DNA of 64,000 bases from Termitidicoccus mucosus. Its GTDB lineage: Bacteria > Verrucomicrobiota > Verrucomicrobiia > Opitutales > Opitutaceae. Below, piece by piece: positions 9,058 through 21,175 of the stretch. The DNA is taken from NCBI RefSeq assembly GCF_038725785.1, contig NZ_CP109796.1:3038001-3102000 (forward strand). The letters run 5' to 3'. Each line of letters begins with the position of its first letter. Within the stretch, counting starts at the first letter, position 1. A program made the position numbers and the translations under genes. The notes under the pieces are model-generated. The model ran no database searches. It saw only the letters and a program-made list of their open reading frames with translations, and was not told the origin of the DNA.

Positions 9058-9930
9058 ATGGAACTCTTTGAAATCAAAATCGAGGTGCCGGCCGCGGCCG
9101 CCGACGCGGTTGACGACGTGCTGCTCGAACTCGGCGTGGAAGGATGGAGCCTGCTGGAGGATGCCATCGCGAAACAAGCGTGGATCGTGGGCGTGTTTCC
9201 CGACGCGGCGGAGGCGCGCGCGCGCTGGGCGGAGTTGCGTCCGTTGCTGCCGGCCGGGGCCGTTCCGCCCGGCGAACCGGCGGAGCGCGCGCTCGGCGAC
9301 CGCGACTGGCGCGACAGTTACAAGGCGCATTTCAAGGCCTGGCGGTTTGGCCGGCTGCATTGGGTGCCCGTCTGGGAGCGCGGCACCCACGTGCTGCCGG
9401 ACGGCGACGCGGCCATCTGGCTCGACCCGGGGCTGGCGTTCGGCACCGGCAACCATGAGACGACGCGCCTCTGCGTGGAGCGTCTCGTCGGGCTCGGCGT
9501 GAATCCGGCGACCCGCGTCGCCGACGCGGGCTGCGGCTCCGGCATTCTCGCGCTCTCCGCGGCCCGCCTCGGCTGCGGACGAGTGATCGGTTTCGACAAC
9601 GATCCCGAGGCCGTGCGCGTGAGCGGGGAAAACGCCGCCCTCAACGGGCTCGCGGGCCGCGTGGAATTCGCCACGGGGGATCTCGTATCCGGTTTTCAAG
9701 GACAGCAGTGGGACGTCGTGCTCGCGAACATCCTGGCCAACGTGCTCATCCAATTCGCGCGCGAACTGGCCGCGGCCGTCGCGCCGGGCGGCGCGCTGGT
9801 GCTGAGCGGCATCCTCGCGTCGGAAAACGCCCGGGTGCGGGAGGCGTTTGCCGCGATCGCGCCCGGTTGGCGGATGAGCTGGCGCGAAATGGGCGAGTGG
9901 TCGGATGTGCTGTTGCTCAGGCCGGCGTGA
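9058..9930 (+). CDS. prmA: Ribosomal protein L11 methyltransferase
   Basis: SAM-dependent methyltransferase that modifies ribosomal protein L11. The product has 290 residues. An N-terminal substrate-recognition part (about 1-110) with [21 protein letters not shown] precedes the Rossmann methyltransferase domain with [36 protein letters not shown] and [13 protein letters not shown], all PrmA hallmarks. The ATG at 9058 was chosen because the protein then begins [11 protein letters not shown], matching the family start; the frame is open further upstream to the stop of the preceding gene. It follows the NDH-2-like gene by 68 bases on the same strand and may be cotranscribed. Confidence 0.92.
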   Translation: MELFEIKIEVPAAAADAVDDVLLELGVEGWSLLEDAIAKQAWIVGVFPDAAEARARWAELRPLLPAGAVPPGEPAERALGDRDWRDSYKAHFKAWRFGRLHWVPVWERGTHVLPDGDAAIWLDPGLAFGTGNHETTRLCVERLVGLGVNPATRVADAGCGSGILALSAARLGCGRVIGFDNDPEAVRVSGENAALNGLAGRVEFATGDLVSGFQGQQWDVVLANILANVLIQFARELAAAVAPGGALVLSGILASENARVREAFAAIAPGWRMSWREMGEWSDVLLLRPA

Positions 9931-9959
9931 GTGCGGGCTGGACCGCCCCAAAAAAAATC

Positions 9960-10364
9960 TCAGCCGCCCGCAAACACCACGCGAAAACCCGCCTCGGCCA
10001 GGATGCGCGCGACCTCGTCGCGCTTGTCGCCCTGGATCTCGATGCGGCCGTCCTTCACCGTGCCGCCGACGCCGCACGCCGCGCGCATTTTTTTCGCGAG
10101 TTGCTCCTTCTCGGGCAGCCCAATGCCGGTGAAGCCCGACACGACTATCACCGTTTTTCCCCCGCGCCCGGCCTTTTCGCGCGTCACATCGACGCGTCCG
10201 CGGTTCTTCCTTGCGGCTTCGGCGGTCTGCTTCGGCGGAGGCGACGCCGCCGCCGTCCCGGCCTGCGGCAGCGCCCCGAGGCCGCCCGGCGCATCCAGCC
10301 CGCCAAACGGGTTCTGCCCGAGCGCCCGGCCGCCGTCCGTGGAGATTTTGTTAATTTTGCTCAT
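9960..10364 (-). CDS. SUI1/eIF1-like translation factor, YciH family
   Basis: Small protein of 134 residues whose C-terminal ~85 residues form a SUI1 (eIF1) fold. KTVIVVSGFTGIGLPEKEQLAKKMRAACGVGGTVKDGRIEIQGDK is the diagnostic block, read here in two pieces as KTVIVVSGFTG and GVGGTVKDGRIEIQGDK. The N-terminal half is Gly/Pro/Ala-rich and likely unstructured. Bacterial YciH affects fidelity of start-codon selection. The ATG at 10364 is used; a GTG three codons upstream is also in frame. It is convergent with prmA. Confidence 0.85.
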   Translation of the reverse strand: MSKINKISTDGGRALGQNPFGGLDAPGGLGALPQAGTAAASPPPKQTAEAARKNRGRVDVTREKAGRGGKTVIVVSGFTGIGLPEKEQLAKKMRAACGVGGTVKDGRIEIQGDKRDEVARILAEAGFRVVFAGG

Positions 10365-10418
10365 GATGGGCACATACCCTACAAAGGCTTTCTAATCCAC
10401 GCCAAGCCCGCACCGTCA

Positions 10419-10628
10419 TCAGCCCCCGGTCTCGCGCTCCTCCAGAAACCGCAGCGCTTTCACATAACTGCGTCCCGCCAGAAAATGCTCCAGCTGCGCG
10501 TGCAGCCGCCCACGCCCGCGGCTCGCAAACTCGTCCAGCCGGGCGATCTCCTTCGCCACCGCCACGCCATCAGTATTTTTAATCCCCCGCAGCAGCAGGA
10601 TTAGCGATTCTTTGATCTCATGTTCCAT
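10419..10628 (-). CDS. Small hypothetical protein, helical
   Basis: A 69-residue reading frame starting [18 protein letters not shown] and ending [14 protein letters not shown]. It is predicted by eye to be mostly helical and charged, with no signal peptide, membrane segment or cysteine pair. It sits 54 bases upstream of the YciH-like gene on the same strand, which suggests a shared transcript. Its function is not recognised. Codon use is like the neighbours, and the well-formed amphipathic composition supports a real gene. Confidence 0.55.
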   Translation of the reverse strand: MEHEIKESLILLLRGIKNTDGVAVAKEIARLDEFASRGRGRLHAQLEHFLAGRSYVKALRFLEERETGG

Positions 10629-10858
10629 GCGTCCATGTAATGAAATTAATACCACCGCGGCAACCTGTTCAGAAAATGTTACTTTTTCTTATCCAACCGG
10701 TCCATGTCCCCTTTCAACTTGAGCCGGTCCGCCTCCCGGAGTATGCCTTGTCCCATAAAAAATGCGCCTCGTCCCCGCCGCATCGCCAAAACACCGCACG
10801 ACGACCGTCCCGCCTTCGCGTCCCAGAGTCCGGACGCACTCAAACATCCTTGTCCAAA

Positions 10859-13648
<2,790 letters not shown>

Positions 13649-13696
13649 AACCGCGTTGCGCGCGGACATTCCGCATTCCAAAATCCGCATTTCCCC

Positions 13697-14953
13697 ATGA
13701 CCCTCATCGAAGTCAAAATCCCGCCCATGGGTGAGTCCATCACCACCGGAGTATTGGCCAAATGGCACGTCGCCGACGGCGACATCGTCAAGAAGGACCA
13801 GCCGCTCTACGAACTCGAAACCGACAAGATCACCTCCGAAGGCACCGCCGAGTCCGCCGGCAGGATCGCCCTGAAAGTGGCCGTCGGCGCCGAGGTGAAG
13901 ATCGGCGAGCTCGTCGCCACCATCGACGCCGCCGCGGGCGCTTCGCCTGCGAAACCCGCCGCGGCCCCGGCCGCCTCGCCCGTCGCCGCCGCTGCGCCGG
14001 CCGCGCCAGCGACCGGGACCGCCGGCGTCCCGCCGGCAGACGGCGTAGCCGCCAAATCGGCCTTCCCCGCATCCCCTGCCGTCCGTCGTCTCGCCGCCGA
14101 CACCGGCATCGACCCCGCGACCGTCCCCGGCACGGGCAAAGCCGGACGCGTCACGAAGGCCGATCTCCTCGCCGCCACCGCCGCGCCCCTGATTCAACGT
14201 GGCACGGGCGACTCGCCCGTGTCTGGAGGCGCGGACCGCCCGCCCGCTTCCTCCGCGCGCCAGACCCGCAAAAAACTCACTCCTCTCCGCCAGCGCATCG
14301 CCCAGCGCCTCGTGCAGGCCCAGCACGCCGCCGCGATGCTCACCACCTTCAACGAGTGCGACATGTCCGCCGTCATGGCCCTGCGCGCCAAATACCAGGA
14401 CGACTTTGTCAAACGCAACGGCGTCAAGCTCGGCTTCATGTCCTTCTTCACCAAGGCCGTCGTCCACGCCCTCAGGGAAGTCCCCGCCATCAACGCCCAG
14501 CTCGACGGCGACACCATTGTCCAGAACCACTACTACGACATCGGCGTGGCCGTCTCCACCGAGAAAGGGCTGATGGTGCCGGTCGTCCGCGACTGCGACC
14601 GCCTCGACATGGCTGGTATCGAGCGCGCCATCGCCGACTCCGCCAAACGCGCCCGCGAGTCCAAGGTCACGCTGGCCGACCTCGAAGGCGGCGTCTTCAC
14701 CATCACCAACGGCGGCATCTTCGGCTCGATGCTTTCGACGCCCATCCTGAACAGCCCCCAAAGCGCCATCCTCGGCCTGCACGCCATCAACGAACGCCCC
14801 GTGGCCCGCGACGGCCAGGTCGTCATCCGCCCGATGATGTATCTCGCCCTCAGCTACGACCACCGCCTGGTGGACGGCAAGGAAGCCGTCACCTTTCTGG
14901 TCAAAGTCAAACAGGCCATCGAGGATCCGACACGGCTGGCGCTGGGCGTCTAG
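13697..14953 (+). CDS. sucB: Dihydrolipoyllysine succinyltransferase (2-oxoglutarate dehydrogenase E2)
   Basis: Core acyltransferase of the 2-oxoglutarate dehydrogenase complex, 418 residues. A single lipoyl domain (1-76) has the lipoylated Lys44 in [11 protein letters not shown]. The E3-binding domain (about 120-160) is [23 protein letters not shown]. The catalytic domain (about 190-418) contains the active-site DHRLVDG at 388-394 with His389. The two linkers carry peptides that read like palindromic-repeat inserts: [11 protein letters not shown] (about 108-118) and GTGDSPV (about 169-175, DNA 14203-14221). Linkers tolerate insertion, so activity should be intact. It follows sucA by 48 bases. 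Confidence 0.95.
   Translation: MTLIEVKIPPMGESITTGVLAKWHVADGDIVKKDQPLYELETDKITSEGTAESAGRIALKVAVGAEVKIGELVATIDAAAGASPAKPAAAPAASPVAAAAPAAPATGTAGVPPADGVAAKSAFPASPAVRRLAADTGIDPATVPGTGKAGRVTKADLLAATAAPLIQRGTGDSPVSGGADRPPASSARQTRKKLTPLRQRIAQRLVQAQHAAAMLTTFNECDMSAVMALRAKYQDDFVKRNGVKLGFMSFFTKAVVHALREVPAINAQLDGDTIVQNHYYDIGVAVSTEKGLMVPVVRDCDRLDMAGIERAIADSAKRARESKVTLADLEGGVFTITNGGIFGSMLSTPILNSPQSAILGLHAINERPVARDGQVVIRPMMYLALSYDHRLVDGKEAVTFLVKVKQAIEDPTRLALGV
14203..14221. repeat. In-gene palindromic repeat (CACGGGCGA/TCGCCCGTG) in sucB
   Basis: Perfect 9-bp arms with one central base, read in frame as GTGDSPV in the sucB linker. The identical 19-base palindrome occurs at 15418-15436 in lpdA, and closely related ones at 29675-29814 between genes. 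Confidence 0.75.
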
Positions 14954-15034
14954 CCTCCCACCCGCGGAAAAAAGACCCTCGCGGGTATTTTCTCCGTGTC
15001 CGTCGCGCCCTCCCTGGTTAAACACCAAACCATC

Positions 15035-16501
15035 ATGACCCAATTCGACCTTCTCGTCATCGGCGGCGGCCCCGGCGGATACGTCTGCGCCTTCCGCGCC
15101 GCGCAACTCGGCCTCAACGTCGCGCTCGTGGAAAAACGCGCCACCCTGGGCGGCACCTGCCTCAACGTCGGCTGCATCCCCGCCAAGGCCCTCCTCCACA
15201 GCACCGAACACTACGTTTTCGCCAAAACCCACGCCGCCGCTCACGGCATCAAGTTCGACCACGTCGAGGCCGACCTCTCCACGCTGATGAAGCGCAAGGA
15301 CGCCGTCGTCGCCAAGCTCACCGGCGGCGTCGCCCAGCTCGCCAAGGCCCGCAAGATCGCCGTCTTTACCGGCACGGCCTCCTTCGTCCCGGGCGCGGCG
15401 GCGCCCGGTTCGGGTGGCACGGGCGACTCGCCCGTGATTCCGCATTCCATCGAAATCCTCTCCCCCGCCCCCAAGCCGAACACCCCGCCCGTCCGCCAGA
15501 CCGTCGCCGCCAAAGCCGTGGTCATCGCCACCGGCTCCGCCCCCGCCGCGCTTCCCTTCCTCCCCTTCGACGGCAAGACCATCATCAGCAGCGACCACGC
15601 CATCGCGCTCTCCGACATCCCGAAAAAACTCGTCGTCATCGGCGGCGGCGCCATCGGCCTCGAGCTTGGCTCGGTCTGGGCGCGCCTCGGCTCCGACGTC
15701 ACCATTGTCGAATTTCTGCCCAAAATCGCCGCCACCGCCGACGACGACATCGTGCGCAACTTCACGCGCCTCCTCCAGAAACAAGGCCTGAAAATCGAGA
15801 CCGGCGCGAAGGTCACCGGCGCGAAATCCCTCGGCCCCAGCGTCGTGCTCACCGCCGAGCGCGACGGCTCGCCCCTCGAATTTCCCGCCGACAAAATCCT
15901 CGTCGCCGTCGGCCGCCGCCCGTTCACCGACGGGCTCGGCCTCGACAAAATCGGCGTCGCCCTCGACGCCAAGGGCCGCGTGCAGGTGGACGCGCAACTC
16001 CGCACCAACATTCCCGGCATTTACGCCATCGGCGACGTCGTCGCCGGCCCCATGCTCGCGCACAAGGCCGAGGAGGACGGCGCGGCCGCCGCCGAATGGA
16101 TCGCGGGCCGGCACGGCCACATCGACTGGGACCTCATGCCCGCCATCATCTACACCGCGCCCGAGCTCGCCACCGTCGGCCTCGGCGAGGACGCGGCCAA
16201 GGCCAAAGGCGTCGCGGTCAACACGGGCCGGTTCAATTTCGCCGCCAACGGCCGCGCCCTCGCCGCCGACGCGGCCGACGGCTGCGTGAAAATCATCTCC
16301 GACGCCGCGACCGACCGGCTCCTCGGCGCGCAAATCCTCGGCCACGGCGCGGGCGAGCTCATCGGCGAGGTGGTCGCGCACATGGAATACGGCGGCAGCG
16401 CCGAGGACCTCGCCCGCACCGTCCACGCCCACCCGACGATGAGCGAGGCGGTGAAGGAGGCCGCCCTCGCCGTATCCAAGTCAGCAATACACGCGCTCTG
16501 A
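15035..16501 (+). CDS. lpdA: Dihydrolipoyl dehydrogenase (E3)
   Basis: FAD disulfide oxidoreductase that reoxidises lipoamide for 2-oxo-acid dehydrogenases and passes electrons to NAD+. The 488-residue protein has the FAD site LLVIGGGPGGYVCAFRAAQLG, the redox-active pair Cys42/Cys47 in GGTCLNVGCIPAK, the NAD site LVVIGGGAIGLELGSVWARLG and the C-terminal HAHPTMSEAVKEAA with the catalytic His-Glu pair. A loop of the FAD domain (about 118-150) is enlarged and contains GAAAPGSGGTGDSPV, encoded by a palindromic repeat. It follows sucB by 81 bases. The ATG at 15035 gives the canonical start; an upstream in-frame GTG is less likely. Confidence 0.95.
   Translation: MTQFDLLVIGGGPGGYVCAFRAAQLGLNVALVEKRATLGGTCLNVGCIPAKALLHSTEHYVFAKTHAAAHGIKFDHVEADLSTLMKRKDAVVAKLTGGVAQLAKARKIAVFTGTASFVPGAAAPGSGGTGDSPVIPHSIEILSPAPKPNTPPVRQTVAAKAVVIATGSAPAALPFLPFDGKTIISSDHAIALSDIPKKLVVIGGGAIGLELGSVWARLGSDVTIVEFLPKIAATADDDIVRNFTRLLQKQGLKIETGAKVTGAKSLGPSVVLTAERDGSPLEFPADKILVAVGRRPFTDGLGLDKIGVALDAKGRVQVDAQLRTNIPGIYAIGDVVAGPMLAHKAEEDGAAAAEWIAGRHGHIDWDLMPAIIYTAPELATVGLGEDAAKAKGVAVNTGRFNFAANGRALAADAADGCVKIISDAATDRLLGAQILGHGAGELIGEVVAHMEYGGSAEDLARTVHAHPTMSEAVKEAALAVSKSAIHAL
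15418..15436. repeat. In-gene palindromic repeat in lpdA
   Basis: Same 19-base palindrome as at 14203-14221, again read as GTGDSPV, inside a loop of the FAD domain. A second hairpin, CCGGGCGC/GGCGCCCGG, lies just upstream at about 15389-15408 and encodes PGAAAPG. Confidence 0.75.
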
Positions 16502-16548
16502 CCGGAACGGCGTCCCGTCGGGTGCGATTCAAAGTGGTGTCATTCTCT

Positions 16549-16653
16549 CTTTCCTCTTTATTCTTTATCTTTCTCTTTCGTCAGGAAGGGGCTGGGAGTT
16601 CCGAGCGAAGCGAGAAGCCTGACAAGAGGAAAGATAAAGAATAAAGAGGAAAG
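16549..16653. repeat. Polypyrimidine/polypurine hairpin repeat, copy 3 (best formed)
   Basis: Left arm 16549-16585 and right arm 16618-16653 pair almost perfectly over about 36 bp, ending in TCAGG/CCTGA next to a 32-base loop. It lies between lpdA and the potassium transporter genes. With copies at 822-914 and 1649-1751 it defines a repeat family. It may also end the suc-lpd transcript, though there is no clean U-tract. Confidence 0.75.
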
Positions 16654-16754
16654 ATTCCGGCGATGGCACGACTTTGAATTGCACCCCGCCCCGCCAAGTC
16701 CATCCCATTCCGCTAGACGCCGCCGCCGCCATGCGCTAGACACCGGTTCTCCTT

Positions 16755-18548
16755 ATGCGCCCCGCCTTGCTTGAAAACCCGCGCGCGCTTGTCGTCCCGC
16801 TGCTGAATGTCCTGCTGGTGCTCTGCAGCCTGGGCGCGCTTGGCCTGTTCGTGCTGGTCGCGGGCTGGCCGCTCGGACCGGATGCGGAGCGCCAGGTCCG
16901 CCTCGCCACCCGCGCGGTGCTGGGCGTGTTTGTCGCGCAGGAAATCATCCGCATGTGGTTGCAGCGCCACCGGCTCGCCTACCTGAAAACCCGCAAGATC
17001 GAGGCCGCGCTCGTCGTGCTGATTCTCGCCGAGGTGAGTCTCGGGCCGCAGGTCCACGCGTGGATACGCACGGTGCTGCCGGACGCCTCGCCCGGCTCGC
17101 TCACGCTTTTTCTGCTCGCCTGCTCGCAGCTCACGCTGCTGGCGCTCATCGCGGTGCGCGCGCTCCGGCGCAACCGCCTGCTGGCCGCGCTCCGCCTCTC
17201 GCCCGGCATGCTGTTCATCCTGAGCTTCGCCCTGGTGATCGCATGCGGCACGCTGATGCTGAAAACCCCCAACGCCACCGTGCATGGCATCGGCTGGCTC
17301 GACGCTTTTTTCACCGCCACCAGCTCCGTCTGCGTGACCGGGCTGGGCGTCATCGATGTCTCAAGCGACCTCACGCGCCACGGCCAGTGGATCATCCTCG
17401 GGCTGGTCCAGGTAGGCGGGCTGGGCATGATGACGCTCACGTATTTCTTCGCCTATTTCCTCACCGGCGGCGTGTCGCTGCGCAACCGTATCGCGCTCCA
17501 GAACCTGCTCAACGAGGACAGCCTCGGCCAGATCGGCACCGTGCTCGGCGTCATCGTCGGCTTCACCCTCGCCGTCGAGCTGGCGGGGGCGGCGGCCATC
17601 CATTCGCTGCTCGCGGAGACCGGCGGGCTGCCGTCGGGCGAGGCGGTCTTCTTCTCGCTCTTCCACTCCGTGTCGGCGTTCTGCAATGCCGGCGTGTCCA
17701 TCCTCCCCGGCAATCTGGCCGATCCCGCCATGCACGGCCGGACCGGCGTCATCGCCGTCATCATGGCGCTCATCGTCACCGGCGGCATCGGGTTTCCCGT
17801 GGTCAAGAATTTCTGGCAGGTGTTCATTGCGCAACTGCGAAGGCTGGCCGGGCTGCGCGTCGCGATCCCGCCGCGCCTCACCACCAACAGCCGCGTGGTG
17901 CTCGTCACCTCCGGCGTGCTGGTCGTCGGGGGCGCGGCGCTGATCTACCTGACCGAGTTTGTCTTCGCCGACGGGCGGCCCGCCACGAACATGAGCCCCT
18001 GGTTCACCGCTCTCTTCCAGTCCGTCGCGACGCGCTCCGCCGGGTTCAACGTCACGCCCACCGAGCTGCTCACGCCCGCCACCAGCATCCTCATGATGGC
18101 GCTCATGTTTGTCGGCGGCAGCCCGTCGAGCACCGCCGGCGGCATCAAGACCTCCACGCTCGCCGTCGCGGTGCTCGCGCTGCGCCGCGTCGTGCTCGGC
18201 CGCCCGGAGATCGAGGCATTCGGCCGCCGCATCCCCAACGAAACCGCCGACCGCGCCCTCGCCGTCATGCTGCTGGCCCTCGGCTTCTTCGTGCTCATCG
18301 CCACCACGCTCTGCATGCTCCACCCCGAGTTGCCGCCGCTCGACCTCGTCTTCGAGGCCATCGGCGCCGTCTCCACCGCCGGCCTCGCCCGCGGCGTCAC
18401 CGGGGAACTCGGCCCCGCCGCCAAGCTCGTCATGATCGCGGGCATGTTCATCGGGCGCGTGGGCGTGCTCATGTTCCTTCTTTCCTTCATCCCCCGACGG
18501 GAGCGCGCCGGCTACCGCTACCCGGAGGCGACCATCGTCATCACCTGA
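16755..18548 (+). CDS. ktrB: Trk/Ktr-type potassium (or sodium) uptake membrane subunit with N-terminal extension
   Basis: Ion-conducting subunit of a KtrAB/TrkAH-type potassium uptake system, 597 residues, all membrane. The four pore loops are recognisable: SSVCVTGLGV, HSVSAFCNAGVS, VATRSAGFN and AVSTAGLARG. Compared with usual KtrB (about 450 residues) there is an N-terminal extension of some 150 residues with about four hydrophobic segments and charged loops (RHRLAYLKTRKIEAALVVLI). A KtrA-type regulatory gene follows 44 bases downstream. Whether K+ or Na+ is carried cannot be settled, though the filter glycines favour K+. Confidence 0.88.
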   Translation: MRPALLENPRALVVPLLNVLLVLCSLGALGLFVLVAGWPLGPDAERQVRLATRAVLGVFVAQEIIRMWLQRHRLAYLKTRKIEAALVVLILAEVSLGPQVHAWIRTVLPDASPGSLTLFLLACSQLTLLALIAVRALRRNRLLAALRLSPGMLFILSFALVIACGTLMLKTPNATVHGIGWLDAFFTATSSVCVTGLGVIDVSSDLTRHGQWIILGLVQVGGLGMMTLTYFFAYFLTGGVSLRNRIALQNLLNEDSLGQIGTVLGVIVGFTLAVELAGAAAIHSLLAETGGLPSGEAVFFSLFHSVSAFCNAGVSILPGNLADPAMHGRTGVIAVIMALIVTGGIGFPVVKNFWQVFIAQLRRLAGLRVAIPPRLTTNSRVVLVTSGVLVVGGAALIYLTEFVFADGRPATNMSPWFTALFQSVATRSAGFNVTPTELLTPATSILMMALMFVGGSPSSTAGGIKTSTLAVAVLALRRVVLGRPEIEAFGRRIPNETADRALAVMLLALGFFVLIATTLCMLHPELPPLDLVFEAIGAVSTAGLARGVTGELGPAAKLVMIAGMFIGRVGVLMFLLSFIPRRERAGYRYPEATIVIT

Positions 18549-18592
18549 TCACCTGCCCCGCAAAATCATCCAACTTTCGAAAGACAATCACC

Positions 18593-19294
18593 ATGAAATG
18601 CTGCGTAATCGGACTGGGCGTGTTCGGCAAAAACCTCGCCATCAACCTCGCGCAACTCGGCGCCGACGTGCTCGCGATCGACCGCCGCGAGGAAAACATC
18701 TCGCTCATCAAGGACGAAGTCGGCGCCGCCGTCGTGATGGACTTCGAGGACCCGACGCCGCTCGCGCATTTCCCCATCGCCGAGATGGACGCCGTCGTGG
18801 TCGCCATCGGCGACGATTTTGAAAGCTCGATGGCCTTCACCGTGAAAGTGCAGGAGCTGGGCGCGCAACGCATCGCCTGCCGCGTGCTCTCGCCCATGCA
18901 CGAACGCCTCCTGCGCCTGATGAAAATCGACCGCCTCGTCGTCCCCGAGGAAGTCGCCGCGCGCGGTCTCGCGCACTCCCTGCTCATGCGCGGCGTGGTC
19001 GGCGGCTTCGACATGGGCGACGCGCATTCCATCATCGAGGCTCGCGTGCCCGCCCGGCTCGTCGGCAAGTCGCTCATCGACACCGGCGCGATTTTCAAGA
19101 AGGCCGGCGTGCGCATCGTGACCATCAAGCGCCTCGTCACCGGCGCGTTCGGCGGCCTGCTCAAGACCGCCGAGAAACGCCGCACCATGGGCGTCGTGGC
19201 CCTCGACGAAGTATTTCAGCAGGAGGACATCTTCGTGCTCTTCGGGGAGGAAAAAAACCTGCGCACCTTCCTCGACGATTATTCGGGCGAGTAG
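18593..19294 (+). CDS. ktrA: KtrA-type RCK regulatory subunit of potassium uptake
   Basis: Cytosolic nucleotide-binding subunit that gates the adjacent KtrB-like channel, 233 residues. An RCK_N Rossmann domain (1-130) begins CCVIGLGVFGKNLAINLAQLGADVLAID with the GxGxxG motif and acidic Asp that binds NAD or ADP/ATP. The second half (about 140-225) is an RCK_C domain with EARVPARLVGKSLIDTGAIF and ending VALDEVFQQEDIFVLFGEEKNLRTFL. One RCK_N/RCK_C pair fits KtrA rather than the duplicated TrkA. It likely shares a transcript with ktrB. Confidence 0.9.
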   Translation: MKCCVIGLGVFGKNLAINLAQLGADVLAIDRREENISLIKDEVGAAVVMDFEDPTPLAHFPIAEMDAVVVAIGDDFESSMAFTVKVQELGAQRIACRVLSPMHERLLRLMKIDRLVVPEEVAARGLAHSLLMRGVVGGFDMGDAHSIIEARVPARLVGKSLIDTGAIFKKAGVRIVTIKRLVTGAFGGLLKTAEKRRTMGVVALDEVFQQEDIFVLFGEEKNLRTFLDDYSGE

Positions 19295-19308
19295 GGCATG
19301 CCCCGAAA

Positions 19309-19358
19309 AAATCGTTCTCGTTCTCTTTTCTGAAAAATAGAGCGAACGGGAACGATTT
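19309..19358. repeat. Inverted repeat of the CGTTCYCGTTC family, copy 2
   Basis: Arms 19309-19326 and 19341-19358 match at 16 of 18 positions with a 14-base A/T-rich loop. It sits between the convergent ktrA and dgt genes, where it could work as a bidirectional terminator. It is related to 84-178. Confidence 0.65.
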
Positions 19359-19362
19359 GACC

Positions 19363-20676
19363 TCAGCTCAGGTCCCGGATGCTTCCGAACTCCGGGTCGA
19401 ACAGCCGCCGGTAAGTCCGCACGATCATGCCGTCGGTCAGCCCCGCCAGCCAGTCGCAAATGCAGCGCGCCTTTTCGTCCGTGCCGTGCGCCGTCAGAAG
19501 CTGGCGCGCCACGCGCGGCGGCAGGATTTTTATCCGGCGCTCCCCGTGCCCGGCGTAGTTTTCCCACGCCGCCTCCCACAGGCTGAACAGCACGCGCCGC
19601 GCCTTGTATTCGATCTGCTGGAGTTGCGGGCTTTCGAAAATGATGTCGTTGGCCATCTTTTTATAAAACAGCGCCTCGCTCTCCGCCTCCACGTCCACCA
19701 GCAACTCGAAGCGATAGCGGTGGGTGCGCCCCATCATGAAATTCTCGTCCTCGCGCTCGCGCAGCCGGCACGCCCGCACGAAGTGCCCGATGCGCCGCGC
19801 AAACCGCGACTCCAGCCGGTCGCGCCGGATCGCATCGATGAGCGTGTCCAGCCAGCGCTCGCGCAACGAATCCGCCTCCACGTTCCCCCGGGCGGCCCAC
19901 GCCTCGATGCGCTCGATCGTGAGGAAGCCCGCCTTCACGCCGTCCACGATGTCGTTGAGCGAATAGGCCGTGTCGTCCGCCCAGTCCATGATCTGGCATT
20001 CCACCGACTTGAACTTGTTCAGCGCCTCGTCCTCGTGCAGCTCCTCCGGGATGGCCGCGCCGTCGAAGACAAAATCCCGGTGCGCGCGCTGCGAGTCGTA
20101 GATGAAGTGATGCTGCGGCGGCTTGGAAAACTCGTGGTAGAGTTTTTTGTATTTCAACACGCCGTCCGCCAGCGCGCGCGTCGGCTGCATGCCGCGGATG
20201 TCCGACTCCGTTTCGAAAATCGTGTCGGCCAGCAGCCGCAGCGTCTGCGCGTTGCCCTCGAAACCGCCGTGGGCGCGCATGATCTCCTGCAACGTGCGCT
20301 CGCCCGAATGCCCGAACGGCGGATGCCCCAGATCGTGCGCCAGGCACACCGCCTCGACCAGGTCGCCGTCGATATAAAAATCATCCGCCAGCAGCGCGTG
20401 GCTCGCGCAGGCCGGGGCGCGCAGAAACTGGCAGATGGACCGCCCGATCTGCGCCACCTCCATCGAATGCGTCAGCCGCGTGCGGTAAAAGTCATACTCG
20501 CCCGACAAAAACACCTGCGTCTTCGACTGGAGCTTCCGGAACGCGTGCGAATGGATGAGCCGGTCGCGGTCGATCTGGAACGGGCTGCGGTAATCCCCGG
20601 GCCGCGCCGCCTCGCCCGAAGCGGCCTGGAGTGTCTGCGTGTCGAACTCGGAGTAGAAGCGGTTTTGGCTTTTCAT
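19363..20676 (-). CDS. dgt: Deoxyguanosinetriphosphate triphosphohydrolase-like protein
   Basis: HD-domain dNTP triphosphohydrolase of 437 residues that hydrolyses dNTPs to nucleoside and tripolyphosphate. The N-terminal RSPFQIDRDRLIHSHAFRKLQSKTQVF and RTRLTHSMEVAQIGRSI, the metal-binding HD in VCLAHDLGHPPFGHSGE, and MDWADDTAYSLNDIVDG supply the metal ligands. The start at 20676 (MKSQNRFYSEFD) matches the family; the longer upstream frame has no homologous sequence. It is divergent from the CcbP-like gene. Confidence 0.9.
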   Translation of the reverse strand: MKSQNRFYSEFDTQTLQAASGEAARPGDYRSPFQIDRDRLIHSHAFRKLQSKTQVFLSGEYDFYRTRLTHSMEVAQIGRSICQFLRAPACASHALLADDFYIDGDLVEAVCLAHDLGHPPFGHSGERTLQEIMRAHGGFEGNAQTLRLLADTIFETESDIRGMQPTRALADGVLKYKKLYHEFSKPPQHHFIYDSQRAHRDFVFDGAAIPEELHEDEALNKFKSVECQIMDWADDTAYSLNDIVDGVKAGFLTIERIEAWAARGNVEADSLRERWLDTLIDAIRRDRLESRFARRIGHFVRACRLREREDENFMMGRTHRYRFELLVDVEAESEALFYKKMANDIIFESPQLQQIEYKARRVLFSLWEAAWENYAGHGERRIKILPPRVARQLLTAHGTDEKARCICDWLAGLTDGMIVRTYRRLFDPEFGSIRDLS

Positions 20677-20793
20677 GCGGACGCCTCGACTCCAGCACAC
20701 CGGCAGGCGGGTGCAACCCCAAGCTCTGTCCGCGCCCGGATCGGCCCCTTGGCCGGCGCCACTAAACTTCTGCGCTTGCCATCGTTCCTCGAC

Positions 20794-21165
20794 ATGAGTT
20801 TTCAAAATGCGCGAAAAACAATGACGCCACCTTCCACGCCACAATTCAGCAAAAGCAAATTGCAAGCGATGGTCGCCGAGGCCACGGCGGATTGTTACAA
20901 CGAGTCCGAAAAAACCACCGGATTCTATACCATGATCGACGAGCACCTCGACCTGCCCTGCGAGGTCGTGATCGGCGGCGCACCGATGACGCTGGAAAGA
21001 ATCAAGGTCACCGAGGACGACACCATCGAGGCCGTGTGCGCCAGCGGGCGGCACCGGCAAAACACCTCCGTGCTCGAACTCAAATTCGTGGCCCCGCTGC
21101 CCGCGGGATACGAGTGGGTCGAAGCCTACCGCCTCTGGAAAAACACGCCTGCCGGCCAGGCATAA
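20794..21165 (+). CDS. CcbP-like small calcium-binding family protein
   Basis: A 123-residue protein (104 or more from the in-frame ATG at 20821). The conserved stretch DCYNESEKTTGFYTMIDEHLDLPCEV followed by ERIKVTEDDTIEAVC and WVEAYRLW fits my memory of the CcbP-type calcium-binding family, in which an acidic patch binds Ca2+ weakly. No signal peptide is seen, so it is cytosolic. It is divergent from dgt with 117 bases between. The family call is moderate; it could also be listed as a conserved hypothetical. Confidence 0.6.
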   Translation: MSFQNARKTMTPPSTPQFSKSKLQAMVAEATADCYNESEKTTGFYTMIDEHLDLPCEVVIGGAPMTLERIKVTEDDTIEAVCASGRHRQNTSVLELKFVAPLPAGYEWVEAYRLWKNTPAGQA

Positions 21166-21175
21166 ACCGGCCTCC

